From: an uncultured Rhodopila sp.
GTDB taxonomy: Bacteria > Pseudomonadota > Alphaproteobacteria > Acetobacterales > Acetobacteraceae
NCBI RefSeq assembly: GCF_903915725.1
Contig: NZ_CAIWTY010000079.1
Location: 1-64,000, forward strand
Length of the DNA: 64,000 nucleotides
Direction: 5' to 3'
How positions within the stretch are numbered: position 1 is the stretch's first letter; each line of letters starts with the position of its first letter. The translations under genes and the position numbers were made by a program. Below are positions 9,043 through 17,788 of this stretch, piece by piece. The notes below the pieces were generated by a model. That model worked only from the letters and a program-made list of their open reading frames with translations. It ran no database searches and was not told the DNA's origin.

Positions 9043-10386
9043 CTAAGCTGCCGTCGGCAATTCGGCGATCGGCGGCTTGGCATCGCGCCGGAAGCCGAAG
9101 GCCCATAGCAGCTCCGACTGCGACAGGCGTCCGGGCCAGCACGGCAGCCGACGCAGCCGGGCGCGGATTGCCGAAAAGCCGAGACGTTTGGCGCGAAGCT
9201 CATCGAGATTTGGATCGGCGAGCACCGCATTGATCACTTCCCGCACGCCGCCGCTCAATCGGCGCCCGTCCGGCAAGGCCAGAGTAATCACGTGGCGGCG
9301 GTCCGTTCGCTGCGTCAGCGCGGCCACCACCTCCGACTGCGTCAAGGCTGACGCGCCCTTTCGTTTTGCGAGCCGGTGATACCGATGCAACACCGTCGCC
9401 CGGGGCAAACCCGTCAGGCGAGCGAAGGTCGCGGCATCCACCGGATCGGCCTGCGGATGAAGCGGATGGGGCAAAACCAGAAATGGTTGACGGCCGCACC
9501 CGACACCCCCGGTCCGATGATGGCCCGGCAGGCGCCGATCCGAAGCCGCATCCTCCGCCGCATCGCAGCCAGCCTGGCGCGCACGGTAGAGCTTGGAACG
9601 GATCGTATCGATCGGCAGACCTTCGGCCAGCGCCAACTCGTGCAAGGTGTCGTAGGTGCGGCCGTGCCAGCGGAACAGCGGGCGCTTGCGCCGCCCGTCC
9701 GCGTGCTTCGTCAGACCCAGCGCCTCCGCAACAGGCCAGCCCATGGCGCACCGCGCATAGACGGCGCCAAGCTGCAACGGCAGTTCCCCCTGATCCCGCC
9801 GCTCGCGGTCGATGTCGGCGATCGCCTGCAAAAGCGAGCCGTAATGAAGGGTGCCACGCGCCGGATGCTCGAGCACTACCGGCACGCTGTTGGCCGGGCC
9901 GCCGAGGCTGGCGCCCCCTGGCATGATGTTGAAGCCATGCGGACGCGCGGTCCCCAACCGCGCGATCCAGTGCCGTTCCAGGCGGCGCGCTTCGTCCGGC
10001 GAGAACGCCTCGGCCAGCACATCGACCTGAAAAGCCGAGATAAACGACAAACCTTCCGCGTAGGCCTGACGGATCGCTGCGACCAAGGTGCCAGGGCCAC
10101 CGACCCGCAGGCGTCGGCGAGCCGCGTGATCGTATGCGGCGATCCGCGTCGGCAGCGGACGGGCGGTCACACCGACATAGCCGTGCCCGTCGGCCCGGCG
10201 GCGGATGCGATAGACCAACCAGGTGAGCCGGCAGATTGCCGCTTCGGCCGGCGATGGAAATCCGGCCGGCAGTAGAAATCCGGCCGCCGGAACGGGTTCG
10301 GGTGTGTCGTCGGGGGCCGCGCCGGGCGGATCGCTGATCGCGGCGATAGAGGTTTTTGCGGGAAAACCGCCGTTCGTGGAGGCCAT
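9043..10386 (-). CDS. GIY-YIG nuclease-domain protein
   Basis: In this 447-residue protein, residues 55-155 fit a GIY-YIG nuclease core. LVYRI (about 57-61) and YVG (70-72) stand for the GIY and YIG strands. R81 follows, E137 sits on the ERHWIARLG helix and N153 in HGFNIMPGG, matching the usual Arg/Glu/Asn active-site set. The C-terminal 250 residues hold repeated winged/HTH-like units (RWHGRTYDTLHELALAEG, then FARLTGLPRATVLHRYHRLAKRKG) of the kind that read DNA in homing enzymes. GGAGA precedes ATG 10386. It is divergent from an RHH gene, with an eight-base tandem repeat between them. Likely a site-specific DNA nuclease of a mobile element; its target is unknown. Confidence 0.72.
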   Translation of the reverse strand: MASTNGGFPAKTSIAAISDPPGAAPDDTPEPVPAAGFLLPAGFPSPAEAAICRLTWLVYRIRRRADGHGYVGVTARPLPTRIAAYDHAARRRLRVGGPGTLVAAIRQAYAEGLSFISAFQVDVLAEAFSPDEARRLERHWIARLGTARPHGFNIMPGGASLGGPANSVPVVLEHPARGTLHYGSLLQAIADIDRERRDQGELPLQLGAVYARCAMGWPVAEALGLTKHADGRRKRPLFRWHGRTYDTLHELALAEGLPIDTIRSKLYRARQAGCDAAEDAASDRRLPGHHRTGGVGCGRQPFLVLPHPLHPQADPVDAATFARLTGLPRATVLHRYHRLAKRKGASALTQSEVVAALTQRTDRRHVITLALPDGRRLSGGVREVINAVLADPNLDELRAKRLGFSAIRARLRRLPCWPGRLSQSELLWAFGFRRDAKPPIAELPTAA

Positions 10387-10457
10387 TTGGTTTGTCTCCG
10401 ATCATTCGGGTGAGCGGGGCTGTTCTGACAGCGATCCGACGTCCTGTAAAGCTAATT

Positions 10458-10473
10458 AGTCGTCTAGTCGTCT
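10458..10473. promoter_or_regulatory. Tandem 8-bp repeat between divergent genes (candidate operator)
   Basis: AGTCGTCT occurs twice in direct abutment, in the AT-rich 122-bp gap between the GIY-YIG gene (leftward) and the RHH gene (rightward). RHH partition proteins such as ParG-type repressors bind short tandem repeats of this sort. Function as an operator or centromere-like site is inference. Confidence 0.45.
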
Positions 10474-10508
10474 TATTGTGAACTCTCCCCCCGCACCACC
10501 TCGAATCC

Positions 10509-10865
10509 ATGTCGAACGCTGCTTCCGCGAGCCCCATTTTTGCGCTAAGCGAGCGCATGCCTCGCTCGCCGTCCGACACAACTTCCGATCCGGCGGCCGA
10601 TTCCGCGTCGGCGTCGCCCAAACGCCGGGCGGCCACCTCCGCGCAGCGTTCGCGCATCGGCGCCGCCTGGGTCGGCGGATATTTCGATCCGGCCGTCTCG
10701 CTTGGTCTTAAGATGCTTGCCCTAAAGGAAGGCACCACGGTGCAGGCGCTGATCGGGCGGGCATTAAACGATCGACTCGAAAGCCATGGTCTCGGGCGGC
10801 CGGCGAGCGAAACTGTGTTGCCACGCGGCGCCGCCGCCTGGCGGCGCGATCCGCCGGGAAGCTGA
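10509..10865 (+). CDS. Partition/antitoxin-type ribbon-helix-helix protein
   Basis: This 118-residue protein has a disordered Ser/Ala/Pro-rich N-terminal half. A ribbon-helix-helix core follows at about 52-92: strand VGGYFDPAVS, helix LGLKMLALKEGT and helix TVQALIGRALNDRLESHG. That core resembles the small RHH proteins found beside ParA on alphaproteobacterial plasmids. No parA lies in the window, so it may be an orphan or an antitoxin relic. The start at ATG 10509 has no clear ribosome site; ATG 10557 is an alternative that keeps the whole core. The tandem AGTCGTCT repeat upstream could be its binding site. Confidence 0.62.
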   Translation: MSNAASASPIFALSERMPRSPSDTTSDPAADSASASPKRRAATSAQRSRIGAAWVGGYFDPAVSLGLKMLALKEGTTVQALIGRALNDRLESHGLGRPASETVLPRGAAAWRRDPPGS

Positions 10866-11080
10866 AGTCCGTTGCCAGGCGCGGTTGAGCGGAGACATTG
10901 ACGCGCGATCCAAGCGTCACAGTCCGGGCTGGCTCAAAAAAGTTACTTCCACTGTTGAAGCCTGATTTGCTACTTTTACGTGTGCTCCATGCGGCGAAAC
11001 GCCCGAAAACGCGCAAAGCATCACAAGCTCTCTAAGCTTGGTAAGCTTTCCCGTTCGCTTTTGCCAGGAGACGACCAGAT

Positions 11081-11871
11081 ATGGCTGCCACCGTAACTGT
11101 CACAGCCGACGAGATCGGCCGGGCCGGCGAAACGCTCCTTGCGGAAAATCGTCCCGTGAATGGCTACAGCTTGCGCATGCGACTGGGGAACCGCGGCGAT
11201 CCGAAGCGTCTCCTCGCCATCTGGGAGGAGGCGCGGCGGGGCATCGCGGAGACCGCGGATCAGCCGCCCGAAGCCGCCGTTGCACCGTTACCGCCTGATC
11301 TTGCGGCTCAGGCGGCCGCGCTCGGCGAGCATTTCGCGGTGGAAATCCGCGCAGCCATCGCCGCAGCCTGGGCGATGGCGGAGCGGCGCGCGGCGGAACG
11401 GCACGGCGGGGAGGTGGCTGCCGCGCGGGCGGCAGCCGACGCCGCGAGTCTTGCACAAGCGGAGGCGGACGAGGCGCTTTCGGCGACCGATTCGGCCATG
11501 GCGGTCGTGGCGGCCGAACGTGATAAAGCCGTCGCCGCGGCCAACCAAGCGGTATCCGCCGCCGCCCATACCGCGGGCGAGCGGAACGCGATCGCCGCCG
11601 AACTCGTGACCGCCCGTACTGCGCTAACGGAGGCGGAGCGGCGGGCGGCATTGGCCGAAGCGGCCCGCGAGACGGCGCTCGCGGCCGCACGGCAGGCCCG
11701 CGACGAGGCCCGTCAAGCACGGCGGCCGCGACGGCGGCACGCAAGCAGGCCGCGGCGGACGTTGCGAGCGAAGGGCGCTCCGCTTTGGGGGCGGGTCCCT
11801 CCTATGGACTACCTGGACAATCCGGAACGCTGTCGCAGAGGTCGGCCGTCAGGCGGCACATCGGCAAATAG
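11081..11871 (+). pseudogene. kfrA: Frameshifted plasmid KfrA-type DNA-binding protein
   Basis: The N-terminal 55 residues (VTVTADEIGRAGETLLAEN, then YSLRMRLGNRGDPKRLLAIWEEARRG) match the KfrA N-terminal DNA-binding domain. A long Ala/Glu/Arg coiled coil follows to about residue 212, as in plasmid KfrA, which represses its own gene and forms filaments aiding segregation. AGGAG lies 11-15 bases before ATG 11081. Near 11718 one base seems lost. The original frame then turns arginine-rich, whereas the shifted frame continues the alanine-rich helix (AATAARKQAAADVASEGRS) to a stop at 11869-11871. The regulatory N-domain may still be made. Confidence 0.7.
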
Positions 11872-11928
11872 CTACGGATTTCGACCGGCATCGACACCGG
11901 TAACGCCGTTCGACAGGCTCGCACTCGG

Positions 11929-12330
11929 GTGGAGACGCGCGGACGCCCGGCGCGGCGCCTTGGCGCGGCCGGACCGGATGTCACGGTGCCGCCCCCGGCG
12001 TCGGACGAAACCGGGGCAAAGCCGGCCAGCGGGGCGCTGCCCGACGACTTGCCGGTCGTCCTCGACCGCCTCAAGCTCCCGAAGGCTGAACGGGCGGCCT
12101 ACGACGACGGAGTGACCTGCGGTGTGACCGACCGGGGCGAAAAGCCGTCTCGGCGATTTCAACCGGGCCAACGTCTGGCGCATCTCTTGCCTTACAATCG
12201 CGCCGGATACCGAGACGGAGTCGCCAAGTTGCGCGCGCGACGCGCGGCCGCAGCCGCTTCAAAGGGCGCCGAGCCGCCGTCGGCGGTTTCAGCGAGAACG
12301 GCTACAGTCAACGATATCGAACGGGGCTGA
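11929..12330 (+). CDS. Doubtful small orphan ORF after kfrA
   Basis: A GTG-started frame of 133 residues has a plausible central part (LPVVLDRLKLPKAERAAYDDG, then RLAHLLPYNRAGYRDGVAKLRARR) but no domain I know. No other frame here reads better. Base composition and the absence of a good ribosome site leave it uncertain; it may be debris of a longer plasmid gene. Confidence 0.3.
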   Translation: METRGRPARRLGAAGPDVTVPPPASDETGAKPASGALPDDLPVVLDRLKLPKAERAAYDDGVTCGVTDRGEKPSRRFQPGQRLAHLLPYNRAGYRDGVAKLRARRAAAAASKGAEPPSAVSARTATVNDIERG

Positions 12331-12364
12331 TAGCCGCAGCCCCGCAAGGCCAGGGAGTCTATGA

Positions 12365-12517
12365 TCAGTCGAACGCAAAGCGCCTACCATTCCGAACCGG
12401 CGCCCGGTCGGCAATCATCGCAGCCGAGAGTTCGCACAGGTCGTCCGCCTTGGAGCGGAATTCAGACGCTTTGGTGCGCAAGCCTTCCTCGCCATGCCGA
12501 CGGAGGTCGGCAACCAC
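12365..12517 (-). CDS. Small helical protein, 50 residues
   Basis: GTG 12517 is preceded at good distance by AGGGA. The product is almost wholly helical (VADLRRHGEEGLRTKASEFRS, then LCELSAAMIADRAPVRNG). Its last part, DNA 12391-12412, is duplicated exactly at 15159-15180, so a fragment of this gene was copied elsewhere in the island. Upstream, a half copy of the dispersed palindrome abuts it. Function unknown. Confidence 0.42.
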   Translation of the reverse strand: MVADLRRHGEEGLRTKASEFRSKADDLCELSAAMIADRAPVRNGRRFAFD

Positions 12518-12528
12518 GTTCTTTCCCT

Positions 12529-12567
12529 GTGTAAACAAAGGCGTGGGCGGCATGCGCCCGCATGACG
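12529..12567. repeat. Half copy of the dispersed palindromic repeat
   Basis: AGGCGTGGGCGGCATGCGCCCGCATGACG matches the right arm of the family (GGCGTGGATG, then a short hairpin ending CATGAC). The left arm is absent or too decayed to see. Confidence 0.5.
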
Positions 12568-12590
12568 CCGAGGGCGAGCGTGCCCTCGGG

Positions 12591-12938
12591 TCAAATGCCA
12601 GGCGGATCGATATAATGCCTCGTCGCAATGGCCTCGCGTATAGCCTCGGTCAGCCACGTATCCAGCGCTGCCAGATCCACCTGCCCGCAGACGATCGGCA
12701 CGAGCGCTAGGTTGCTGGCCACCTCATATTCAGCCGACCAACATTTTTCTTCGATATCCAGCAGCATCGCGGCCATCCAGTCATCCGCTGCTTCGGCTGC
12801 CGCGCGCAGATGATACGCCAGGACCATGAAGTCTACTCGCACTTCGTATGTAGCTGCCGCTGGCGCGTCGCGACCTGTGGCAGTCGGCAATGTAATGCGT
12901 CCGCCGGCGGGAATGGTCGTGTATTCGGTAGTGTTCAT
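12591..12938 (-). CDS. Hypothetical protein, 115 residues
   Basis: I start this at ATG 12938, with GGGGAGAG about eight bases upstream. The N-terminal 40 residues are strand-rich (ITLPTATG, TYEVRVDFMVLAYHL). The rest is helical (AAAEAADDWMAAMLLDIEEKCW, LDTWLTEAIREAIATRHY). A clean ribosome site and coherent amphipathic helices make it a likely real gene, although the track frame continues far upstream through poor sequence. I recognise no family. It sits alone in the decayed plasmid-like region. Confidence 0.5.
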   Translation of the reverse strand: MNTTEYTTIPAGGRITLPTATGRDAPAAATYEVRVDFMVLAYHLRAAAEAADDWMAAMLLDIEEKCWSAEYEVASNLALVPIVCGQVDLAALDTWLTEAIREAIATRHYIDPPGI

Positions 12939-14601
12939 CGTGGGTCTCTCCCCTGATGGGTTTCGGATGCCCAATCGTGGATCGACCGCTTGCAAGAGAG
13001 AGGGACAAAAAAATCGTCGTCTGCAAATTAGAGCACCCTCGGCGGCGCCGTCTGCATGTACAGACGTCAGGATGATCGTGCGGACCAATGGCGATGCGGC
13101 TCGCCATCCCCCGAAGTCGCGATTGCCGTTCCCGCATCCCGGTCTCTTCCAGGCCCGTATTGGCGCCGGGCGGCGCATACTGTGGTCCAAGGTGAAGGCG
13201 CCGTCGCGGCTCGGCGCGGAGTTTGCGCGCGAACGGCCGGATGATTTCCGCGCTGCGAAGCGCCCGGAATGGCATTCCGGCGGGCCCATCGCGATGGGGA
13301 TGTCCAAGACGGAGGCTGAAAATGGGGATCGCAGCGCACTCGCCCCGGCAGGAGAAACGGATCGGGTCCTCGCAGGCCAGTCCGCATGACGTCGATGCGG
13401 CCGGAGCGGATCATCCACAGCAGCCGGCGGTCGCGATATCCGCGCTGCGGCCGCCACACGTTAGAGGAAGTCCGCTGCTGCTGCCGTCCGGGCTGCGACC
13501 TCGGCGAACTCGGCGAAGGTTTCCGCCACCGCCGCGCGCTCTCGCGGTTGCGCATGCCTCTGCCGGAACGGAGAACCCGGACTACGCTTCCTGGCGCATG
13601 CTCGCAACATGAATGAATTGAGCGGCTTACTAATTTCAGGAATCAGTTTTCGGGGACCGCGCAACGCTTGGCGGGAAACACGCAAAACATTACTCTGGTG
13701 AGGTAACTCCGATTCGGCGGTGTGTAATACGTTCGTCGAATTCGCTGGCTACGTAGATGGCCGCCGCCTCACCGCGAAACGCCGTATAAATACGGTATAT
13801 CCGGGGACGTAGGGCGGCATGCGGCAAGGCTTCGGCTAACCCTATCGCTTACGGCTGACAGATCGCCTCAACTTGGCGGGCGCCTTGCCGCCGTCCCGCG
13901 CGGGCTCGTGTATTGGGTCGGGCGGAGATACGGACCCGCCATTACCCGCGCCCGTTCGCCGCGCTCCTCGATCCGGCGTTCCGGCTTGCCAGGTCTGCCC
14001 GTGACCTAGCCAATGATCGGCCGTCCGACGAAATGTGTCGGAAGTCTGCGGTTTTCCGTGTCGGCGGCGGCGTGTCCGATCATGCCGGCGATGAACGGAG
14101 ACAGGGGTCCTGCGCAAAAGCCAGAAAGCCGACTTATCGACTTTGGCTGTCGCGCTCGTCATCGGCGGCGTCATCAGCGCCGGGGAACGGTCAGTCATTT
14201 CGGCGGCCTCGCCTCCAGCCCGTCGGGGCCCGCGCATGCAGCTCCGGGTAACGCAACCTCCGGGCCTTCTGATCGGCTATTGGATGTCTCGGCCCCCGGT
14301 TACTCAGGTTTCGGGTAACCGCATTTCCGAAGTTCGCATACCTCAGACCTGAACCAATTTCGGCCGATTACAGTTTCAGAGCCTGGCGGAGCGACCGTCC
14401 AGCGTCAGGCGCAGTCGGGCTGAGGTGGCCGGGAAAATCTGCACAGGGCAATGAGTGGAATTCCGCAAAGCAGCGAGATTCGCCGCCGAGCAGGAGAGCC
14501 AAATCGGTGAGCAATCACACACGCCGGGTCGCCGGATCGCGGCGCTCCACCCGAAACTCAATCACATTGCGTCCCGTATTCGACCCGGCGCGTATCGCCC
14601 A
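12939..14601. other. Degenerate island DNA without a supportable gene
   Basis: Several frames read as short coherent pieces (for example AAVAETFAEFAEVAARTAAAA near 13500 and IYVASEFDERITHRRIGV near 13730, both leftward), but none keeps a frame with a start. Palindrome relics lie at 13629-13647 (ACTAATTTCAGGAATCAGT) and 13782-13795 (CCGTATAAATACGG). Together they mirror the pair at 6470-6627. Confidence 0.5.
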
Positions 14602-14808
14602 TCAGTCGGGAAACCGCGCGCGGGCAAGGTCCATCAGGCGCTGCTCAAGCTCGTCGAGCAGATCAACCGGCAGTTCGACGCCGTTCCGATCGCGCAGCAC
14701 GTCGAAGAAGTAGTCGTCGATGGCGTTGCGCATGTTGTTCTGGGCGACCTCGTTCGACCAGACATCGACGATATGGTGCGCCTTGATGATCGCGATCACG
14801 TCGGCCGC
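14602..14808 (-). pseudogene. hsdR: C-terminal remnant of type I restriction enzyme HsdR
   Basis: About 69 residues read like the extreme C-terminal helical domain of type I restriction R subunits: IKAHHIVDVWSNEVAQNNM, then NAIDDYFFDVLRD, LPVDLLDELEQRLMDLARARF and a natural stop. The motor and nuclease parts are absent, and the sequence upstream (to 14985) reads like noise in the same frame. No HsdM or HsdS remains. This is a fossil of a lost restriction system, consistent with a defence-rich mobile island. Confidence 0.68.
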
Positions 14809-15106
14809 GCCGGCGCCACGAGGCCGCCAGGCAACCGCGTCCGAGGCAGGCGAGCGGAACGCCGCTGCAAGGGGGCGAGGACCATCCGGTTTTTTCCGGA
14901 CGGTGCGCGGTCGAGCGGGGTCTTCGGGGCACAAGCGATAATTGTCGAAGCCGGCTGAAAATGTTACTACCGGCCGCCGAACCAAATCTGCTACTTATAC
15001 GTGTCTTTGAACGTGCGCTGTACCCTTATACGTGTAATACAACGACCTTTCCATGCTTGCCGAGGGTAACAAGCTACTTCCGTTCATCGTTCACAGGGAG
15101 ATGACC

Positions 15107-15280
15107 ATGGCTGCAATCGTGACTGCCAGCACCGAGGAGATCGCAAGACACCCATCGCTCCGAACCGGCGCCCGGTCGGCGATCGGAAGTTTGGAGGTGG
15201 CACCCGATCCCGCAGTCGATTTACTTGGGTGCCGGCCGGGGTCTTGCGCCACGAACGGGCGGCATCGGAGGATAAAGTGA
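15107..15280 (+). pseudogene. Second kfrA 5' end fused to unrelated sequence
   Basis: ATG 15107 follows GGGAG and encodes MAAIVTASTEEIAR, closely matching the start of the kfrA gene at 11081. The match ends abruptly at about 15148. From 15159 the DNA is an exact 22-base copy of 12391-12412 from another gene, and the frame then runs into unrelated sequence. The upstream 100 bases also resemble the kfrA upstream region, so a whole promoter-plus-start module was duplicated and then disrupted. Confidence 0.55.
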
Positions 15281-15552
15281 CCTATTGCATTATTCGCAAC
15301 GTCACTGTCCTTCCGACCGTCGGCGAACGTGTTTCGGTCCAAGCGCACCCGACATGGTGGGCGGCGCTCGTCATGGAACCGTGTGGTGCCAGGCCAGGCG
15401 GCGAAGTGGAGATTGTGCCACAGCCCCGGGAATTGGGTGGTATAGATTACCCAAAACTTGGGTACGCAGGATGCATATTAAGGGTTGAGTCCTGGCAGGG
15501 CGAGGGCGACTGGAAGGACTTCAAATGCACCCTGATAAAGTTCGACGATTAG
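15277..15552 (+). CDS. Hypothetical protein, 91 residues
   Basis: I start this at GTG 15277, with GGAGG seven bases upstream. The product is strand-rich throughout (TYCIIRNVTVLPTVGERVSVQA, WWAALVMEP, GGEVEIVPQPREL, CILRVESW, FKCTLIKFDD), suggesting a small beta fold. The lower GC and aromatic-rich composition differ from the surrounding debris. No family recognised. It converges on the integrase gene with 28 bases between the stops. Confidence 0.5.
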   Translation: MTYCIIRNVTVLPTVGERVSVQAHPTWWAALVMEPCGARPGGEVEIVPQPRELGGIDYPKLGYAGCILRVESWQGEGDWKDFKCTLIKFDD

Positions 15553-15580
15553 CCAGACGCTGGTCAGGAAGCGGCCTCGA

Positions 15581-17545
15581 TTAGTCTGCGCGCGCTTGGC
15601 AATCTTCGCCGGGCGCTTTCCCGGCCGTCACCGGGCAGCGCCCAAACGCAGGCTGAGCGTCGTATTCCCACGGAACCTCCCCACGCAACCGCCGCAACAG
15701 CAGCGTCGGACATAGGTGTGCGGGATACTCGACCGCGTAAGCGGTCTGCTGCAACACGGCCATTTCGAGGCCGTGCAAATAGATAAGGACTCCGATCGAC
15801 TTCCTGGCCTGACCCTTCTTCTCGAACTTATGCCCCATCATCACATCGATCCATTCCTGCTTCAGAGGCTTGCTCCCCAGCAGCGTTTCGACGTTATGCC
15901 GGAAACTGTGGAAGACAATGTCTTCCGGAATCCCGAGATCGATCTTATGCCGGCTGAACTCGCGGCTGTATTCGACCGCCAGAAAGCCTTTGGGCCCGGA
16001 GGCGTTCAGGTCGAACAAGCGGTCGGCCCCCTGTTCGCGGCGCCTGGCAACGAGGTCAAGCAGCCCTGCATCTATAAGCCGCGGATGCACCGGAACTGCC
16101 CGCTCGCCGGACGCCGTTTTCGTCATCCATTGATCCGCCGAGCGCACCGGCGCGGCCGACGCCGCGGTGACCTGAGCACGAACGATGAAGCAGGGCACGC
16201 CGTCGATATCTTCGATGTCAATCACCCGCAGGCGCGCGATCTCCTCCACACGGGCGCCGATGTAGCCGCCGATGGCGACCAACCAGGCATGGGTTTCCTC
16301 GCTGATCCGGTTGGCCGGCCGGCAGGACGGGTTCCAGCGTGCCCGCAACAGCTTGTCCAGGGCGTCCTCCGTCCAGGGCCAGCGCTGGCTTTCGATAACC
16401 TTGTGCTGAATGCCGTCGAAAATGCTCTGGTCCGCGGATCGCTTCCCGATGTGCTCCCAGAACTGCTTCATCGTCGAGAAGTGCCGCTCGATGGTTTTCT
16501 CTTTCAGCCGCGGTTTCTCCGGCCGGACCTTCGCCTTCTCGATGGCTTTGCGCACCGGAACATGTCCGCCCTTGCCGTGGCTGGAAGGCAGTTGGCGCAG
16601 GGCGTCCTGAAACGCAAAGGCATGCTCCTCCGTGTAGCGCCGGGGCGCCATATCTCCGTTGACCTCGATCCACATGCGGATGGTTGTGCGGCTCTGCTGC
16701 TCGACATCGCCGCGATACTGCTTCGCGCGGAAAAACCGCTCGACAAAGCCGGACAGGCGATGCGGCTCCGCCTCCGTCCCGGCATCCGCCGCCCGGCTTT
16801 CCCTGCGCGCCTCGAGAGCGGCCGTGTCACCCCCGTCGCCCGCCGCGATATCCGGCTGGATCTGCGGCACTCCGGTGGCAACGGATGACGGACCGGACGG
16901 CCTTGCGGGCGCCGGGATCACCGGCGCTGACGCAGGAGGCGCCGGCCGGGCCGCCGCCAGTTCAGTCAGTCTCGCGTTGACCTCGGCCTGCACCGCAGCC
17001 GCCATCTTTGATTGCCGAAGCGCCGCTTCGGCCTCGTCGGCCCGCTTCCGCTCGCGGCTGGCGATATGCCCGGCAAGACCGGCCCGTTCCGAAGCCACGG
17101 CCTGCCCCAGGCGCGCCACGCCGGCCTCCATCCGGTCGGTGATCCGCGCCAGATGCCCGGCGATCACCTGCCGCTGCTCATCCGGCAGCGAGAAGGCCAG
17201 GTCCAGGGCGGTTCCATTGAAGAGCAGGGAGGCCAGGCTTCCGTCGCCCTGAACGACCGAAGCAACCAGATCGTCGGCGGTCGGCGAAGCGAACAGTGGC
17301 TCTCCGGCGAGCTGATCGAGGATGAGTTTGGCCTGCTTCTCGGTCAACGATGGGTTGTTTGACATCTCTACGAATAAACTTTCGGTTGAAAGCCAGAGAC
17401 GTTTAGCACGTGCCCGCGCGGTCATGAAAGAACTTGTTCGCAGGCTTCTGGAAATCTCCGCCAGCCCGAGCCGCGCGTGCAGCCCGTCCGGAACCCGGCG
17501 CCGGAACCACCAGACGCCGCCCCGGCGCCGCAAATTGCTGCCCAT
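15581..17545 (-). CDS. Tyrosine recombinase/integrase with DUF6538-type N-terminus
   Basis: A 654-residue site-specific recombinase. The N-terminus (RRRGGVWWFRRRVPDGL, about 7-22) fits the DUF6538 head of large integrases. A coiled-coil and Pro/Ala linker follow (about 130-260), then a core-binding domain (about 262-370) and the catalytic domain. The catalytic set is visible: R432 (GARVEEIARL), K476, H546-SFR549, H572 (MMGH) and probable nucleophile Y589 (VLIYLHG). All key residues are present, so it may be active. It reads away from tRNA-Gln, with its start 97 bases from the tRNA 3' end, the usual layout of an element integrated in a tRNA gene. Three direct repeats lie between. Confidence 0.87.
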   Translation of the reverse strand: MGSNLRRRGGVWWFRRRVPDGLHARLGLAEISRSLRTSSFMTARARAKRLWLSTESLFVEMSNNPSLTEKQAKLILDQLAGEPLFASPTADDLVASVVQGDGSLASLLFNGTALDLAFSLPDEQRQVIAGHLARITDRMEAGVARLGQAVASERAGLAGHIASRERKRADEAEAALRQSKMAAAVQAEVNARLTELAAARPAPPASAPVIPAPARPSGPSSVATGVPQIQPDIAAGDGGDTAALEARRESRAADAGTEAEPHRLSGFVERFFRAKQYRGDVEQQSRTTIRMWIEVNGDMAPRRYTEEHAFAFQDALRQLPSSHGKGGHVPVRKAIEKAKVRPEKPRLKEKTIERHFSTMKQFWEHIGKRSADQSIFDGIQHKVIESQRWPWTEDALDKLLRARWNPSCRPANRISEETHAWLVAIGGYIGARVEEIARLRVIDIEDIDGVPCFIVRAQVTAASAAPVRSADQWMTKTASGERAVPVHPRLIDAGLLDLVARRREQGADRLFDLNASGPKGFLAVEYSREFSRHKIDLGIPEDIVFHSFRHNVETLLGSKPLKQEWIDVMMGHKFEKKGQARKSIGVLIYLHGLEMAVLQQTAYAVEYPAHLCPTLLLRRLRGEVPWEYDAQPAFGRCPVTAGKAPGEDCQARAD

Positions 17546-17555
17546 CCGCCACCCG

Positions 17556-17592
17556 TTGTGGTACAGGGTTGTGGTACAGGCTTGTGGTACAG
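17556..17592. repeat. Three 11-bp direct repeats upstream of the integrase
   Basis: TTGTGGTACAG occurs at 17556, 17569 and 17582, at an exact 13-bp period, between the integrase start and the tRNA 3' end. Spacing and place suit integrase arm-type or excisionase-binding sites, or an autoregulatory operator. Confidence 0.65.
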
Positions 17593-17641
17593 TCCCCCAC
17601 CAGCCCGGACTGAGGCAGCTAAACTATTGAAATCATTGGGT

Positions 17642-17715
17642 TGGCTGGGGGACCTGGATTCGAACCAAGGATGCCCGGGTCAGAGCCGGGAGTTTTACCG
17701 CTAAACTATCCCCCA
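17642..17715 (-). tRNA. tRNA-Gln (anticodon CTG)
   Basis: A 74-nt cloverleaf including encoded CCA. The acceptor stem TGGGGGA/TCCCCCA, D stem GTTT/AAAC, anticodon stem CCCGG/CCGGG with loop CTCTGAC, and T arm CTTGG-TTCGAAT-CCAGG all pair. The anticodon CTG reads CAG. Its 3' end faces the integrase, making it the likely attachment site. Confidence 0.93.
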
Positions 17716-17788
17716 ACGGGATGCCGCTTCTCGGCGCGGGCGGGCGCAATAGCACGCCCTTCCCCGGCTCGCAACGGCTTCCCCGCAT

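Noticed and set aside
17556-17592. CRISPR array
   Set aside because: Three 11-bp repeats at a 13-bp period leave no room for spacers.
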